Source: an uncultured Bacteroidota bacterium (GTDB taxonomy: Bacteria > Bacteroidota > Bacteroidia > Flavobacteriales > Flavobacteriaceae). From it: 47,874 bases of DNA. Of this stretch, positions 9,696-18,467 are shown one piece after another. The DNA is taken from NCBI GenBank assembly GCA_903842575.1, contig CAIMMM010000163.1, positions 1-47,874 on the forward strand, read 5' to 3'. The position numbers and the translations under genes were made by a program. Positions within the stretch are counted from its first letter, which is position 1. The number at the start of each line of letters is the position of its first letter. The notes beneath the pieces were generated by a model. It saw only the letters and a program-made list of their open reading frames with translations. It searched no databases and was not told where the DNA came from.

Positions 9696-9881
9696 ATGAA
9701 TGAACAAAGCAATGAAAATATATTAATCGAAGGCGAAGATTTCTATTATACACCAGAAGGTTACAAATGTTTTACCGAGAAGTACCATCTAAAAAAAGGG
9801 TATTGTTGCAAAAGCGGATGTCGTCATTGCCCGTATGGCTACGATAAAAAAACAGGAGAAATTAAAAAACCTTCAAAATAA
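9696..9881 (+). CDS. DUF5522-type small Cys-rich protein
   Basis: Protein of 61 residues from the ATG at 9696. A GTG at 9678 would add six residues but overlaps the likely -7 promoter element, so the ATG is preferred. The C-terminal half reads YCCKSGCRHCPYGYDKKTG, with four Cys and one His that could bind a metal. This matches the DUF5522 family of short bacterial and eukaryotic proteins of unknown function. It is followed after 22 bp by the urocanate hydratase gene in the same direction, so the two are probably co-transcribed. Nothing in the sequence defines its role. Confidence 0.75.
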   Translation: MNEQSNENILIEGEDFYYTPEGYKCFTEKYHLKKGYCCKSGCRHCPYGYDKKTGEIKKPSK

Positions 9882-9903
9882 CCACATCAACGAATTAACA
9901 AAC

Positions 9904-11886
9904 ATGACCTTTCAAGAGCAAATACTACAAGGAATTCCATCGGTTTTACCCAATTTGAAACCCTACGAAGTTGACATCAATCATGCACCAAAGCGAAAAG
10001 AAATTCTTTCTAAAGAGGAAATAAAATTAGCATTAAAAAATGCATTACGTTATTTTGAACCCAAACATCACGCTGAATTAATTCCCGAATTCAAAAACGA
10101 ATTGCAAACTTACGGGCGCATTTATATGTACCGCCTGCGTCCTGATTATAAAATGTTCGCTCGTCCTATTTCCGAATATCCGGGGAAATGCGAACAGGCC
10201 AAAGCCATTATGCTCATGATTCAAAACAATTTGGATTATGCTGTAGCACAACACCCTCATGAGTTGATTACCTATGGCGGAAACGGTGCCGTTTTTTCCA
10301 ATTGGGCTCAATATTTATTGACTATGAAATATTTGGCGGAAATGACCGAGGAACAAACTTTAGCTATGTATTCGGGTCATCCAATGGGTTTATTTCCTTC
10401 ACATAAAGAAGCCCCAAGAGTTGTAGTGACTAATGGAATGGTAATCCCCAATTACTCCAAACCCGATGATTGGGAAAAAATGAATGCCTTAGGTGTTTCA
10501 CAATACGGACAAATGACAGCAGGAAGCTATATGTACATTGGTCCACAAGGCATTGTTCACGGCACTACCATAACCGTTTTAAACGGATTTAGAAAAATAA
10601 AAAAAGCACCAACTGGTGGTTTATTCGTAACATCTGGATTAGGCGGAATGTCTGGAGCACAACCAAAAGCAGGAAATATTGCTGGTTGTGTAACTGTTTG
10701 CGCCGAAGTCAATTCAAAAATTACCCACATACGCCATTCGCAAGGTTGGATAAATGAGGTTATTGATGAACTAAATGAATTAGTGCCAAGAGTTAAAAAA
10801 GCATTGGAAAACAAAGAAATAGTTTCCATTGCTTACCTCGGAAATATTGTGGACGTTTGGGAAAAGTTTGACCAAGAAAATCTTCATATTGATTTAGGTT
10901 CCGACCAAACTTCCCTTCACAATCCGTGGGCTGGAGGCTATTATCCTATCGGATTTACTTTCGAGGAATCGAATGAAATGATGGCCAATAATCCTGTGAA
11001 ATTCAAAGAAGAGATTCAAAAAACATTACGGCGACATGCGTCAGCTATCAACAAACACACTGCTAAAGGAACCTATTTTTTTGATTATGGAAATGCTTTC
11101 TTACTAGAAGCTTCCCGCGCTGGCGCCGATATTATGGCTCCAAACGGAATTGATTTTAGATATCCAAGTTATGTACAAGATATTATGGGCCCTATGTGTT
11201 TCGATTACGGATTTGGACCTTTTCGTTGGGTTTGTGCTTCAGGCAAATCGGAAGATTTAGCCAAGACAGATAAAATTGCTTGCGAAGTGCTGGAAGAAAT
11301 GATAAAGAAATCTCCATCCGAAATTCAGCAACAAATGGCGGATAATATTCAATGGATAAAAGGCGCACAAGAAAACAAATTAGTTGTTGGTTCACAAGCT
11401 CGAATTCTTTACGCTGATGCGGAAGGAAGAATTAAAATTGCAGAAGCGTTCAATCAAGCTATTTCCCGTGACGAAATTGGGATTGTCATTTTAGGCCGAG
11501 ATCATCACGACGTTTCAGGAACCGATTCACCTTATAGAGAAACCTCCAATATTTATGACGGCTCCCGTTTTACTGCCGATATGGCCATTCAAAATGTCAT
11601 TGGCGACAGCTTCCGTGGCGCAACTTGGGTATCCATTCATAACGGCGGCGGCGTGGGTTGGGGAGAAGTAATTAACGGTGGATTCGGCATGGTTCTTGAC
11701 GGGTCAAAAGATGCATCAAGACGTTTAGAATCAATGCTTTTCTGGGATGTAAACAACGGAATTTCGAGACGAAGTTGGGCAAGAAATGAAGGGGCTATTT
11801 TTGCAATAAAAAGAGCAATGGAGACGCAACCTTTATTAAAAATTACCATCCCTAATAAAGTGGAAGATGGATTGTTGGATTTTTAG
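9904..11886 (+). CDS. hutU: Urocanate hydratase
   Basis: Histidine degradation enzyme that adds water to urocanate to give imidazolone propionate, using tightly bound NAD+ as electrophile. The start at 9904 (MTFQEQILQGIPSVLP) was chosen because an earlier possible start (9835) lies inside the upstream gene. The 660-residue product is about 100 longer than the classical Pseudomonas enzyme. Typical segments are GGNGAVFSNWAQY, YIGPQGIVHGTT, the NAD-binding GLGGMSGAQPKAG and the late GRDHHDVSGTDSPYRETS and NGGGVGWGEVINGGFG. No other hut gene (hutH, hutI, hutG) is near, so the pathway genes must lie elsewhere in the genome. Confidence 0.95.
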   Translation: MTFQEQILQGIPSVLPNLKPYEVDINHAPKRKEILSKEEIKLALKNALRYFEPKHHAELIPEFKNELQTYGRIYMYRLRPDYKMFARPISEYPGKCEQAKAIMLMIQNNLDYAVAQHPHELITYGGNGAVFSNWAQYLLTMKYLAEMTEEQTLAMYSGHPMGLFPSHKEAPRVVVTNGMVIPNYSKPDDWEKMNALGVSQYGQMTAGSYMYIGPQGIVHGTTITVLNGFRKIKKAPTGGLFVTSGLGGMSGAQPKAGNIAGCVTVCAEVNSKITHIRHSQGWINEVIDELNELVPRVKKALENKEIVSIAYLGNIVDVWEKFDQENLHIDLGSDQTSLHNPWAGGYYPIGFTFEESNEMMANNPVKFKEEIQKTLRRHASAINKHTAKGTYFFDYGNAFLLEASRAGADIMAPNGIDFRYPSYVQDIMGPMCFDYGFGPFRWVCASGKSEDLAKTDKIACEVLEEMIKKSPSEIQQQMADNIQWIKGAQENKLVVGSQARILYADAEGRIKIAEAFNQAISRDEIGIVILGRDHHDVSGTDSPYRETSNIYDGSRFTADMAIQNVIGDSFRGATWVSIHNGGGVGWGEVINGGFGMVLDGSKDASRRLESMLFWDVNNGISRRSWARNEGAIFAIKRAMETQPLLKITIPNKVEDGLLDF

Positions 11887-11959
11887 ATAGATATATTCTT
11901 TTGCGTTTTCCATTTTTTCAAACAATCAAAAAAGAGACTAATTAAAAAATTGATAGACT

Positions 11960-12490
11960 ATGAAAACAACAAAATTTTTACCAATACTCCTACTCTTCGT
12001 TTTAGCGTCCTGTAGTTCCGTAAGTGTAAATTCGGACTATGACAAGAAAGTTGACTTCACACAATTTAAAACCTATGCTTACTTAAAAAATGGAGTTGAT
12101 AAAGTACAAATATCCGATTTGGATAAAAAAAGAATCCTGCGTTCTATTGATGAAGTAATGGCCACCAAAGGTTTAACCAAAAGCGAATCGCCCGATATGT
12201 TGGTAAGCATTTTTACCAAAGAAAGTGAGCGACTTGATGTATACAATCAAGGTGGATTTGGTTGGAATTGGAGTCCTTATTGGGGAATGGGGATTGGATA
12301 TACCAACGTATCCTCTACTCCCGAAGGTACTTTATATATTGATTTAATTGATGCCAAATCCAAAGAACTCATTTGGCAAGGAGAAGGAACAGGTTATCTT
12401 ACAAAAGACCGTGAGAAAAAAGACGAACGAATCAAAGAATTTGTAGCTAAAATTTTAACGCAATATCCACCGGGTTCGAATAAAAAATAA
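11960..12490 (+). CDS. DUF4136 domain-containing lipoprotein
   Basis: Lipoprotein of 176 residues. The N-terminal signal ends in the lipobox VLASC with Cys at about residue 17. The mature part starts with VNSDYDKKVDFTQFKTYAYL, the usual opening of DUF4136, and continues to residue 170 with YIDLIDAKSKELIWQGEGTGYL. Proteins of this family are envelope lipoproteins of unknown function that are common in Bacteroidota. It follows hutU after 73 bp, which leaves open whether it shares that transcript, and ends at a strong bidirectional terminator. Confidence 0.88.
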   Translation: MKTTKFLPILLLFVLASCSSVSVNSDYDKKVDFTQFKTYAYLKNGVDKVQISDLDKKRILRSIDEVMATKGLTKSESPDMLVSIFTKESERLDVYNQGGFGWNWSPYWGMGIGYTNVSSTPEGTLYIDLIDAKSKELIWQGEGTGYLTKDREKKDERIKEFVAKILTQYPPGSNKK

Positions 12491-12493
12491 AAT

Positions 12494-12520
12494 AAAAACC
12501 TCCAAACAGGAGGTTTTTTT
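12494..12520. terminator. Bidirectional terminator between DUF4136 gene and BCKDH E1
   Basis: The perfect stem AAAAACCTCC/GGAGGTTTTT with loop AAACA lies between two converging genes, 3 bp after one stop codon and 5 bp before the other. Confidence 0.88.
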
Positions 12521-12524
12521 ATGT

Positions 12525-14573
12525 TTAATATTTCATCAACTCTTCCATTTTAATTCTAACTTTCTCTGCGTTAGGAATCATGGTGAATTCTAAAGTGCTA
12601 TTCAATGGAATGGCTGGCATATTCTCAGACCCAATTACCATTACGGGTGCGTCTAAATGTTTGAAGCATTTTTCCTGTATCATACCCGCTAAACTTCGAG
12701 CGAAAGAGTTATTTGAAGGTTCTTCGGTTATGATAAGGCATTTTTTAGCTTTCTTAACCGATTTTAGAATAGCGAATTCGTCTAATGGAAATAAGGTTCT
12801 TAAATCGATGATTTCTGCTTTGTTTTTAAAATCTGCCGAAGCATTCAACGCCCAATGCACTCCCATGCCATAAGTAATTACCGAAATCGTTTCTTCACTT
12901 TCCTGCTCCCAAATTTCCTGTACGACATTGGCTTTGCCAAAAGGCAAAACATAATCTTCGCTTGGTTCGTAAACACGTGCTTCATCCGTCCCTTTCACTT
13001 TACTCCAATACAAACCTTTATGTTCTAAAATCACAACCGGATTGGGGTCGTAATACGCGGCCTTTAGCAACCCTTTTAAATCCGCGCCATTACTTGGATA
13101 GGCAATTTTGATACCGCGAATATTGGTTAATACACTTTCTACAGAGGATGAATGATAAGGTCCACCACTTCCATAAGCCCCAATGGGTACTCTCAAAATC
13201 ATGCTCACTGGCCATTTCCCATTAGACAAATAGCAAGAACGACTTACTTCTGTAAACAACTGATTCAAGCCTGGCCAAATGTAATCGGCAAACTGCACCT
13301 CAACAATTGGTTTTAATCCAACAGCCGACATTCCGACAGTAGAACCTACAATAAAGGCTTCTTGAATGGGTGTATTGAACACTCTTTCGTCTCCAAATTT
13401 TTGTGCTAAAGTTGCGGCTTCCCTGAAAACACCACCCAATCGACCTCCAACATCTTGGCCATAGAGTAAACATTCTGGGTGTTTTTTCATTAATTCTTCG
13501 ACAGCAAACAAAGCGCAATCGACCATCACTACTTTATCTTCTCGTGTGGGATTTCGTTCCCCAGCTTCTTCTGTGATTGGAGTAGAAGCAAAATCGTGGG
13601 TGAATAAATCCTCCGGATTTGGATCTTCCGCTTTTTTCGCTTTTTCAAAATCGGCTTCCACTTTGGCAATAGCCTTATTTTCTATAGTTTTAATTTCATC
13701 ATTTGAAAACCCAGCTTCCAATAGTTGATTTATCAATACTGGATAAGGATCCCGAGATTGGGCTTCTTCCAAATCGTCGCGATACCATTCCATTCGAACG
13801 CCAGATGTATGGTGATTCAACAACGGTACTTTCGCATGAATTAAAAATGGTCTTCGTTCTTCACGAATTATTTTTATTACCTTTTGAACTGCGGAATAAC
13901 ACTCATTAAAATTGGCGCCGTCAATAGAAATGGATTCTATTCCGTGGAAACCTTTTATATATTCAAAGGCATTTTGCGCACGGGTTTCTGCCGCATTTGC
14001 TGAAATATCCCAACCGTTATCCTGCACTAAATACAAAATAGGAAGTTGTTTTAAAGCCGCCATTTGAAAGGCTTCTGCTACTTCACCTTCCGTTACAGAG
14101 GCATCGCCAAGGGAACAAACAACAATTGGCGCTTCTTGATTTTTATCTTGGATACCTATATTTTCTTTATACCAAAAACCCATTGCAGCACCAGTAGCAG
14201 GAATCGTTTGCATCCCTGTTGCGGAGGATTGATGTGGTATTTTTGGTTTATCTGCATCGTTCAAACTCGGATGGCAATAATAGGTTCGTCCACCCGAAAA
14301 CGGATCGTCTTTTTTTGCCATTAATTGTAACATCAAATCATAAGGTTGCATACCGATTCCGAGCAACATCGCGTCATCTCTATAATACGGAAAAGCAAAA
14401 TCTTGCGGCAATAATTGCATCGCCATTGCAATTTGAATGGCTTCATGTCCACGTGAAGTAGCGTGAACGTATTTGGAAACTAGCTTAAAATTAGCTTCAT
14501 ACAAATTGGTCATTGCCTTGGCAGTAGCCATTGTAGAAAATGCTTTTTCGAGAGTTGATTTATCTAAATTCAT
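12525..14573 (-). CDS. Branched-chain 2-oxoacid dehydrogenase E1, fused alpha and beta subunits
   Basis: Thiamine-diphosphate-dependent E1 component of 682 residues that decarboxylates branched-chain 2-oxoacids and passes the acyl group to the lipoyl domain of E2. The N-terminal half (about 1-330) is the alpha subunit with the ThDP motif from GDASVTEG to QDNGWDIS. After an acidic linker the beta subunit begins near residue 345 (REDKVVMVDCALFAVEELM) and ends at the C terminus, including GQDVGGRLGGVFREA and the transketolase-type C-terminal domain. Alpha-beta fusion is common in Bacteroidota. It is the last gene of the minus-strand block, 42 bp downstream of the aminotransferase gene. E3 is not in the window. 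Confidence 0.93.
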   Translation of the reverse strand: MNLDKSTLEKAFSTMATAKAMTNLYEANFKLVSKYVHATSRGHEAIQIAMAMQLLPQDFAFPYYRDDAMLLGIGMQPYDLMLQLMAKKDDPFSGGRTYYCHPSLNDADKPKIPHQSSATGMQTIPATGAAMGFWYKENIGIQDKNQEAPIVVCSLGDASVTEGEVAEAFQMAALKQLPILYLVQDNGWDISANAAETRAQNAFEYIKGFHGIESISIDGANFNECYSAVQKVIKIIREERRPFLIHAKVPLLNHHTSGVRMEWYRDDLEEAQSRDPYPVLINQLLEAGFSNDEIKTIENKAIAKVEADFEKAKKAEDPNPEDLFTHDFASTPITEEAGERNPTREDKVVMVDCALFAVEELMKKHPECLLYGQDVGGRLGGVFREAATLAQKFGDERVFNTPIQEAFIVGSTVGMSAVGLKPIVEVQFADYIWPGLNQLFTEVSRSCYLSNGKWPVSMILRVPIGAYGSGGPYHSSSVESVLTNIRGIKIAYPSNGADLKGLLKAAYYDPNPVVILEHKGLYWSKVKGTDEARVYEPSEDYVLPFGKANVVQEIWEQESEETISVITYGMGVHWALNASADFKNKAEIIDLRTLFPLDEFAILKSVKKAKKCLIITEEPSNNSFARSLAGMIQEKCFKHLDAPVMVIGSENMPAIPLNSTLEFTMIPNAEKVRIKMEELMKY

Positions 14574-14615
14574 TTATTTTATTTAATGCTTAACTTGAAA
14601 GTAAGAGCAAACAAC

Positions 14616-15683
14616 TTATTTTGCTTCTACAATCCAACCAAATTTATCTTCGATATCTTGAACTTTTATAGCATTCAACGTTTCATTTACCATTACCGAT
14701 ACTGGATTTTCTTCTGGAAATTTAATGCACAAATCTTTATTCCCAATCTCTCCAACCATGGCAATGCCAACTGCTGTACCTGTTCCGAATGCTTCTTCTA
14801 GGGTTCCGTTTTTTGAAGCTTCAATGATTTCCGAAATGGTGATTGGCCTTTCAATTACTTCAAATCCTTTATCCCGTAATACATCAATAACACTCATCCT
14901 AGTAATTCCGGATAAAATACTACCGCTCAAATCGGGGGTGATAAATTTGCCGGCTATTTTAAAGAAAATATTCATGGTTCCCACTTCTTGAATGCATTCA
15001 AAACCTTGAGCATCCAACCACAAAACTTGGTCGTATCCTTGCGCTTTTGCATATTCGGTTGGACGAATAGCTGCTGCGTAATTTCCAGCTGCTTTGGCTT
15101 CTCCAGTTCCACCATTAACAGCACGAACATATTTTTTTTCTGCGTATAATTTAATTTTTCTATTAAAAAAAGGTCCGGCCGGCGATGCCATTATAATAAA
15201 CTTGAAGCTCGTTGCCGCCCGCATTCCAATAAACGCTTCATCGGCATACATAAACGGACGCAAGTACAAGGCGCTTCCCTCCGACGTTGGAATCCATTCT
15301 TTTTCAAGAGCAGTGAATTGTTTTAAAGCTTCCACAAATAAATCTTCGGGAAACAATGGCATTCCCATTCTATTGGCGCTGAAATTTAAACGTTTTGCAT
15401 TTTCATATGGACGAAATAATAACGGCGTTCCTTCCTTCCCTAGAGTGGCTTTCATTCCTTCAAAAATGGCTTGACCGTAATGTAAAGCCATCGCTGCAGG
15501 ATGTGTTGGAATTAAAGTTAAAGGCTCAATTCTAGGATTGTTCCATTCCCCATTTTCATAATCACAAATAAACATATGATCGGAAAAATGAGTTCCCATT
15601 GAGACGTTATTCAAGTCCACTTCATCCACTTTAGACTGTCCAACTTTGGTTATTTTTATTGATTGTGTTATTATATTTTCCAT
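14616..15683 (-). CDS. ilvE: Branched-chain amino acid aminotransferase
   Basis: PLP enzyme of 355 residues (fold type IV, type II BCAT subgroup) that interconverts Leu, Ile and Val with their 2-oxoacids. The PLP Lys lies in GGTGEAKAAGNYAAA. Other visible features are FEGMKATLG, LYLRPFMYADEAFIGM and EAFGTGTAVGIA for cofactor phosphate binding. It lies between the E2 and E1 genes of the branched-chain 2-oxoacid dehydrogenase, with short gaps of 15 and 42 bp. That context supports a catabolic direction, with transamination followed by oxidative decarboxylation. Confidence 0.94.
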   Translation of the reverse strand: MENIITQSIKITKVGQSKVDEVDLNNVSMGTHFSDHMFICDYENGEWNNPRIEPLTLIPTHPAAMALHYGQAIFEGMKATLGKEGTPLLFRPYENAKRLNFSANRMGMPLFPEDLFVEALKQFTALEKEWIPTSEGSALYLRPFMYADEAFIGMRAATSFKFIIMASPAGPFFNRKIKLYAEKKYVRAVNGGTGEAKAAGNYAAAIRPTEYAKAQGYDQVLWLDAQGFECIQEVGTMNIFFKIAGKFITPDLSGSILSGITRMSVIDVLRDKGFEVIERPITISEIIEASKNGTLEEAFGTGTAVGIAMVGEIGNKDLCIKFPEENPVSVMVNETLNAIKVQDIEDKFGWIVEAK

Positions 15684-15698
15684 AATAAATAATTTCTT

Positions 15699-16994
15699 TT
15701 AAATTCCCCCTTCGAGCGTTAGGGGGCTAAATTGTTCTAAATAATCACCTGTTTTTCGCAAGAAAGAACCTCCTAAAAAACCATCAACCACACGATGGTC
15801 AAAGGAAAGGGAAAGATACATCATACTTCTGATGGCTATTTCGTCGCCTTTTGAAGTAGTAATCACCTCGGGGCGTTTTTTTATAATTCCGAATGCTAAA
15901 ATGGCCACTTCGGGTTGGTTAATGATTGGCGTTCCCATCAAACTTCCAAAAGTTCCCACATTGGAAATTGTAAACGTACTCCCTTGAATTTCTTCCGGTT
16001 TTAGTTTGTTATTTCGAGAACTATCTGCTAGATGGTTCACGTCTTTTGCTAATGCAACCAAGTCTTTTTCATTGGCATTTCGAACCACAGGAACAATTAA
16101 ATTCCCATTAGGCAAAGCCGTTGCCATTCCGATATTAATGTCTTTATGAATGATAATGTTTTTCTCATCAACCGAGACATTTATCATTGGGAAATCCTGA
16201 ATTGCTTTGGCTACCGCTTGAACAAAAACAGGGGTAAATGTCAATTTTTCTTGGAATTTTTCTTGGAATTCTTCCTTGTTTTCATTGCGCCAATTCACCA
16301 AGTTGGTAACATCCACTTCAATATAGGAAGTCACGTGAGGTGACGTTTGTTTGGAATACACCATATGATCGGCAATCATTTTGCGCATACGATCCATTTC
16401 TACAATTCGGTCTTTTCCTTCCACAAAATTGATTTTTGGTTTTTGAAAAGTTGACTGTTGTCGGTTGTCGATTGTTGGTTTACTTTGGATTGGATATTTT
16501 CGGTTTTTTAAATAATTGAAAACATCGCTTTTTTGCAATCTCCCCTCAGCACCTGAGCCAAGAATGGATTGTAATTCTTCAATCGAAAGATTTTCTTTTT
16601 GAGCAATGCTAATGATTAGTGGGGAAATGAAAGCGTCTTGGTTGGATTTCAGTTGTCGGTTGTCGGTTGTCGGTTTTTGCCCTTCGACTGCACTCAGGGT
16701 GACAGTTTTAGTTTCGACTACTTCTGCTTTCTGCTTTCTGCCTTCTGCCTTCTCATCAGAATCAATCAACGCCAATACTTCTCCCACGCCTACAACCGCA
16801 TCCTTTTGAAAGCGAATTTCAGTAATCACTCCCGAAACGGGTGACGGCACATCGCTATCTACTTTATCAGTGGCAACTTCCACAATGGTCTCTTCCGCTT
16901 CCACAAAATCACCCACGTTTTTCAACCAGGCAATAATAGTAGCTTCGGATATACTTTCACCCATTTTGGGCATTTTGAATTCGAGTATTGGCAT
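15699..16994 (-). CDS. Branched-chain 2-oxoacid dehydrogenase E2 (dihydrolipoyl acyltransferase)
   Basis: E2 core of 431 residues that moves the acyl group from lipoamide to CoA. Domains are a lipoyl domain at about 1-78 with the lipoyl Lys44 in EVATDKVDSDV, a peripheral subunit-binding domain at about 122-162 (ISPLIISIAQKENLSIEEL), and the acyltransferase domain from about 193 to the end with the active-site motif SFDHRVVDG. The linkers are odd. Residues 81-119 and 164-190 are encoded by tandem and dispersed DNA repeats, giving AEGRKQKAE, TLSAVEGQ and two copies of a TxDNRQ motif. The other domains look intact, so the protein is probably functional. It starts the bkd part of the long minus-strand run. 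Confidence 0.93.
   Translation of the reverse strand: MPILEFKMPKMGESISEATIIAWLKNVGDFVEAEETIVEVATDKVDSDVPSPVSGVITEIRFQKDAVVGVGEVLALIDSDEKAEGRKQKAEVVETKTVTLSAVEGQKPTTDNRQLKSNQDAFISPLIISIAQKENLSIEELQSILGSGAEGRLQKSDVFNYLKNRKYPIQSKPTIDNRQQSTFQKPKINFVEGKDRIVEMDRMRKMIADHMVYSKQTSPHVTSYIEVDVTNLVNWRNENKEEFQEKFQEKLTFTPVFVQAVAKAIQDFPMINVSVDEKNIIIHKDINIGMATALPNGNLIVPVVRNANEKDLVALAKDVNHLADSSRNNKLKPEEIQGSTFTISNVGTFGSLMGTPIINQPEVAILAFGIIKKRPEVITTSKGDEIAIRSMMYLSLSFDHRVVDGFLGGSFLRKTGDYLEQFSPLTLEGGI
16455..16480. repeat. GTTGTCGGTTGTCGATTGTTG-type tandem repeat inside E2 linker 2
   Basis: Imperfect 7-nt units (TTGTCGG, TTGTCGA, TTGTTGG) read in frame as PTIDNRQQS on the minus strand, residues about 173-181 of E2. 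The same repeat type occurs again at 16651-16677 in linker 1. Confidence 0.7.
16651..16754. repeat. Three adjacent repeats inside E2 linker 1
   Basis: Three different elements sit side by side in coding sequence: TTGTCGG units (16651-16677, encoding PTTDNRQ), a 25-bp dispersed repeat (16680-16704, encoding TLSAVEGQ) that differs at one base from the intergenic copy at 36048-36072, and about four and a half 7-nt TTCTGCY units (16722-16754, encoding AEGRKQKAE). Confidence 0.8.
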
Positions 16995-16997
16995 ATT

Positions 16998-17047
16998 TTT
17001 AGTTTTCAGTCGCAGTTCAGTCGCAGTTCAGTAATAGCTGAAAACTG
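16998..17047. repeat. Palindromic tandem repeat between E2 and PaaY-like gene
   Basis: An 11-nt unit of the type CAGTCGCAGTT is repeated, and the outer parts AGTTTTCAG and CTGAAAACT are inverted, so the whole stretch can fold into a hairpin. Confidence 0.6.
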
Positions 17048-17061
17048 TGACTGAATACCGA

Positions 17062-17658
17062 CTACTTCTTTTTAAATTCTTCTAATGTTTTGTAAAACGC
17101 TTCTTGTGTTGGACGATCCGCTGGAATTTCTCGTAACGGCTCGACTGCTTTTAATGTATCGTAACATTCCTTCGGCAATTGTTGGTATAAAGCAGTTCCT
17201 TTTGTTTTCCATTCGATCATTTCATCGGTCACGTCTTTTATAATTATTGCTGGATTTCCAACGACCATTTTCCGATTTGGAATTTGCATTCCTGCTTTAA
17301 TAAAACTCAATGCTCCGATGATACATTCATCCCCCACATTCACATCATCCATAATGACAGCGTTCATTCCTACAAGGCAATTCGCACCAATGTTGGCTCC
17401 ATGAATTATCGCTCCGTGACCAATATGTGCTCCAGATTTTAAAACCATTGTCTTTCCTGGGAACATGTGAATAGTACAGTTTTCCTGAACATTACAACCA
17501 TCTTCTATGATAATCCCCCCCCAATCGCCACGAATGGCAGCGCCTGGGCCCACATATACATTTTTTCCAATAATTACATTGCCTGTAACCGCAGCTTGCG
17601 GGTGAATGAAACTACTTTCGTGAATGACGGGGATAAAGCCTTTGAATTCGTAAATCAT
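17062..17658 (-). CDS. paaY: PaaY-like gamma-carbonic anhydrase family hexapeptide protein
   Basis: Left-handed beta-helix protein of 198 residues from the ATG at 17658. An upstream start at 17694 would add 12 residues encoded by a TTGGTTG repeat and is less likely. Hexapeptide repeats run from about residue 12 to 150. Metal-ligand type His occur in NCTIHMFPG and SGAHIGHGAIIHGA. PaaY proteins of phenylacetate clusters are reported to have thioesterase activity on CoA dead-end products, and others are carbonic anhydrases. The position next to paaF and paaZ supports PaaY, but the activity cannot be read from sequence. It is 36 bp downstream of paaF. Confidence 0.82.
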   Translation of the reverse strand: MIYEFKGFIPVIHESSFIHPQAAVTGNVIIGKNVYVGPGAAIRGDWGGIIIEDGCNVQENCTIHMFPGKTMVLKSGAHIGHGAIIHGANIGANCLVGMNAVIMDDVNVGDECIIGALSFIKAGMQIPNRKMVVGNPAIIIKDVTDEMIEWKTKGTALYQQLPKECYDTLKAVEPLREIPADRPTQEAFYKTLEEFKKK

Positions 17659-17694
17659 GGTTGTTGGTTGTTTGATAGTCCCACAAATTATCAA

Positions 17695-18444
17695 TTATTT
17701 AAATTTCTTCAACGTTTCTTTTGTAAAATCCGACAGTACTAATCTTCCGCTTATAGCCGCCCTTTCGGCAAGTAGGGTATCCCAATCTTCAGTTCCTCGC
17801 CAAAACACTTTTTTCATTTCAATCATCGCTTCTAGATTATAGGCACATAAATTTTCTGCAAGTTGCTGTACCGCTTCGTCTAGTTCTTCGATGCTTTCAA
17901 AAATAGTAGCATATAATCCTTTTTCTTTTGCCCAAGTAGCGTCGTAAAATGTGTTGGCATCAATAGCAATTTGTGACATCGCAGAAACGCCCATTTTTCT
18001 TTCGATAGCTGGCGAAACTACAAAAGGTCCAATTCCAACATTGAGTTCGCTTAATTTTATCGCAGCAAATTTTGTTGCCATACAATAATCGGTGGCGGAA
18101 GCTATTCCAACGCCGCCACCCACTGTTTTTCCTTGAATGCGCCCAATAATGAACTTCGGACATTTGCGCATTGCATTAATAACATTGGCAAAACCCGAGA
18201 AAAACACTTTCCCTGTTTCGGCATCGTTAATGGCAACCAATTCCTGAAAACTAGCTCCTGCGCAAAAAGTTCTTTCCCCGCCACTTTTTAGAATGACAAT
18301 TTTTACATTGGGATCATTTCCAACACTGGTAATCGTTTCGACCAGTTGCGCTAGAATATGGCCTGGCAATGAATTTTGTTCTGGATGAAAAAACTCGATT
18401 GTAGCAATTCCGTTTTCACTATTTTGTTTTACGTAGGCTTCCAT
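17695..18444 (-). CDS. paaF: Enoyl-CoA hydratase/isomerase family protein (PaaF-like)
   Basis: Crotonase-family protein of 249 residues from the ATG at 18444 (MEAYVKQNSENGIATIEF). An upstream ATG at 18456 adds four residues. Oxyanion-hole segments are AGASFQEL near residue 62 and GRIQGKTVGGGVGIASATDY near 100. In the phenylacetate pathway PaaF hydrates 2,3-dehydroadipyl-CoA. The window has two crotonase genes. This one pairs with paaZ and paaY, and the one at 23856-24635 resembles PaaG more closely, so the F/G assignment is by similarity and position and is only moderately certain. Confidence 0.8.
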   Translation of the reverse strand: MEAYVKQNSENGIATIEFFHPEQNSLPGHILAQLVETITSVGNDPNVKIVILKSGGERTFCAGASFQELVAINDAETGKVFFSGFANVINAMRKCPKFIIGRIQGKTVGGGVGIASATDYCMATKFAAIKLSELNVGIGPFVVSPAIERKMGVSAMSQIAIDANTFYDATWAKEKGLYATIFESIEELDEAVQQLAENLCAYNLEAMIEMKKVFWRGTEDWDTLLAERAAISGRLVLSDFTKETLKKFK

Positions 18445-18467
18445 AAAATGATACATTTGATCGTTAA

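Noticed and set aside
9835..9903. Longer N terminus of urocanate hydratase
   Set aside because: The upstream start lies inside the DUF5522 gene, while the ATG at 9904 gives the normal family start.
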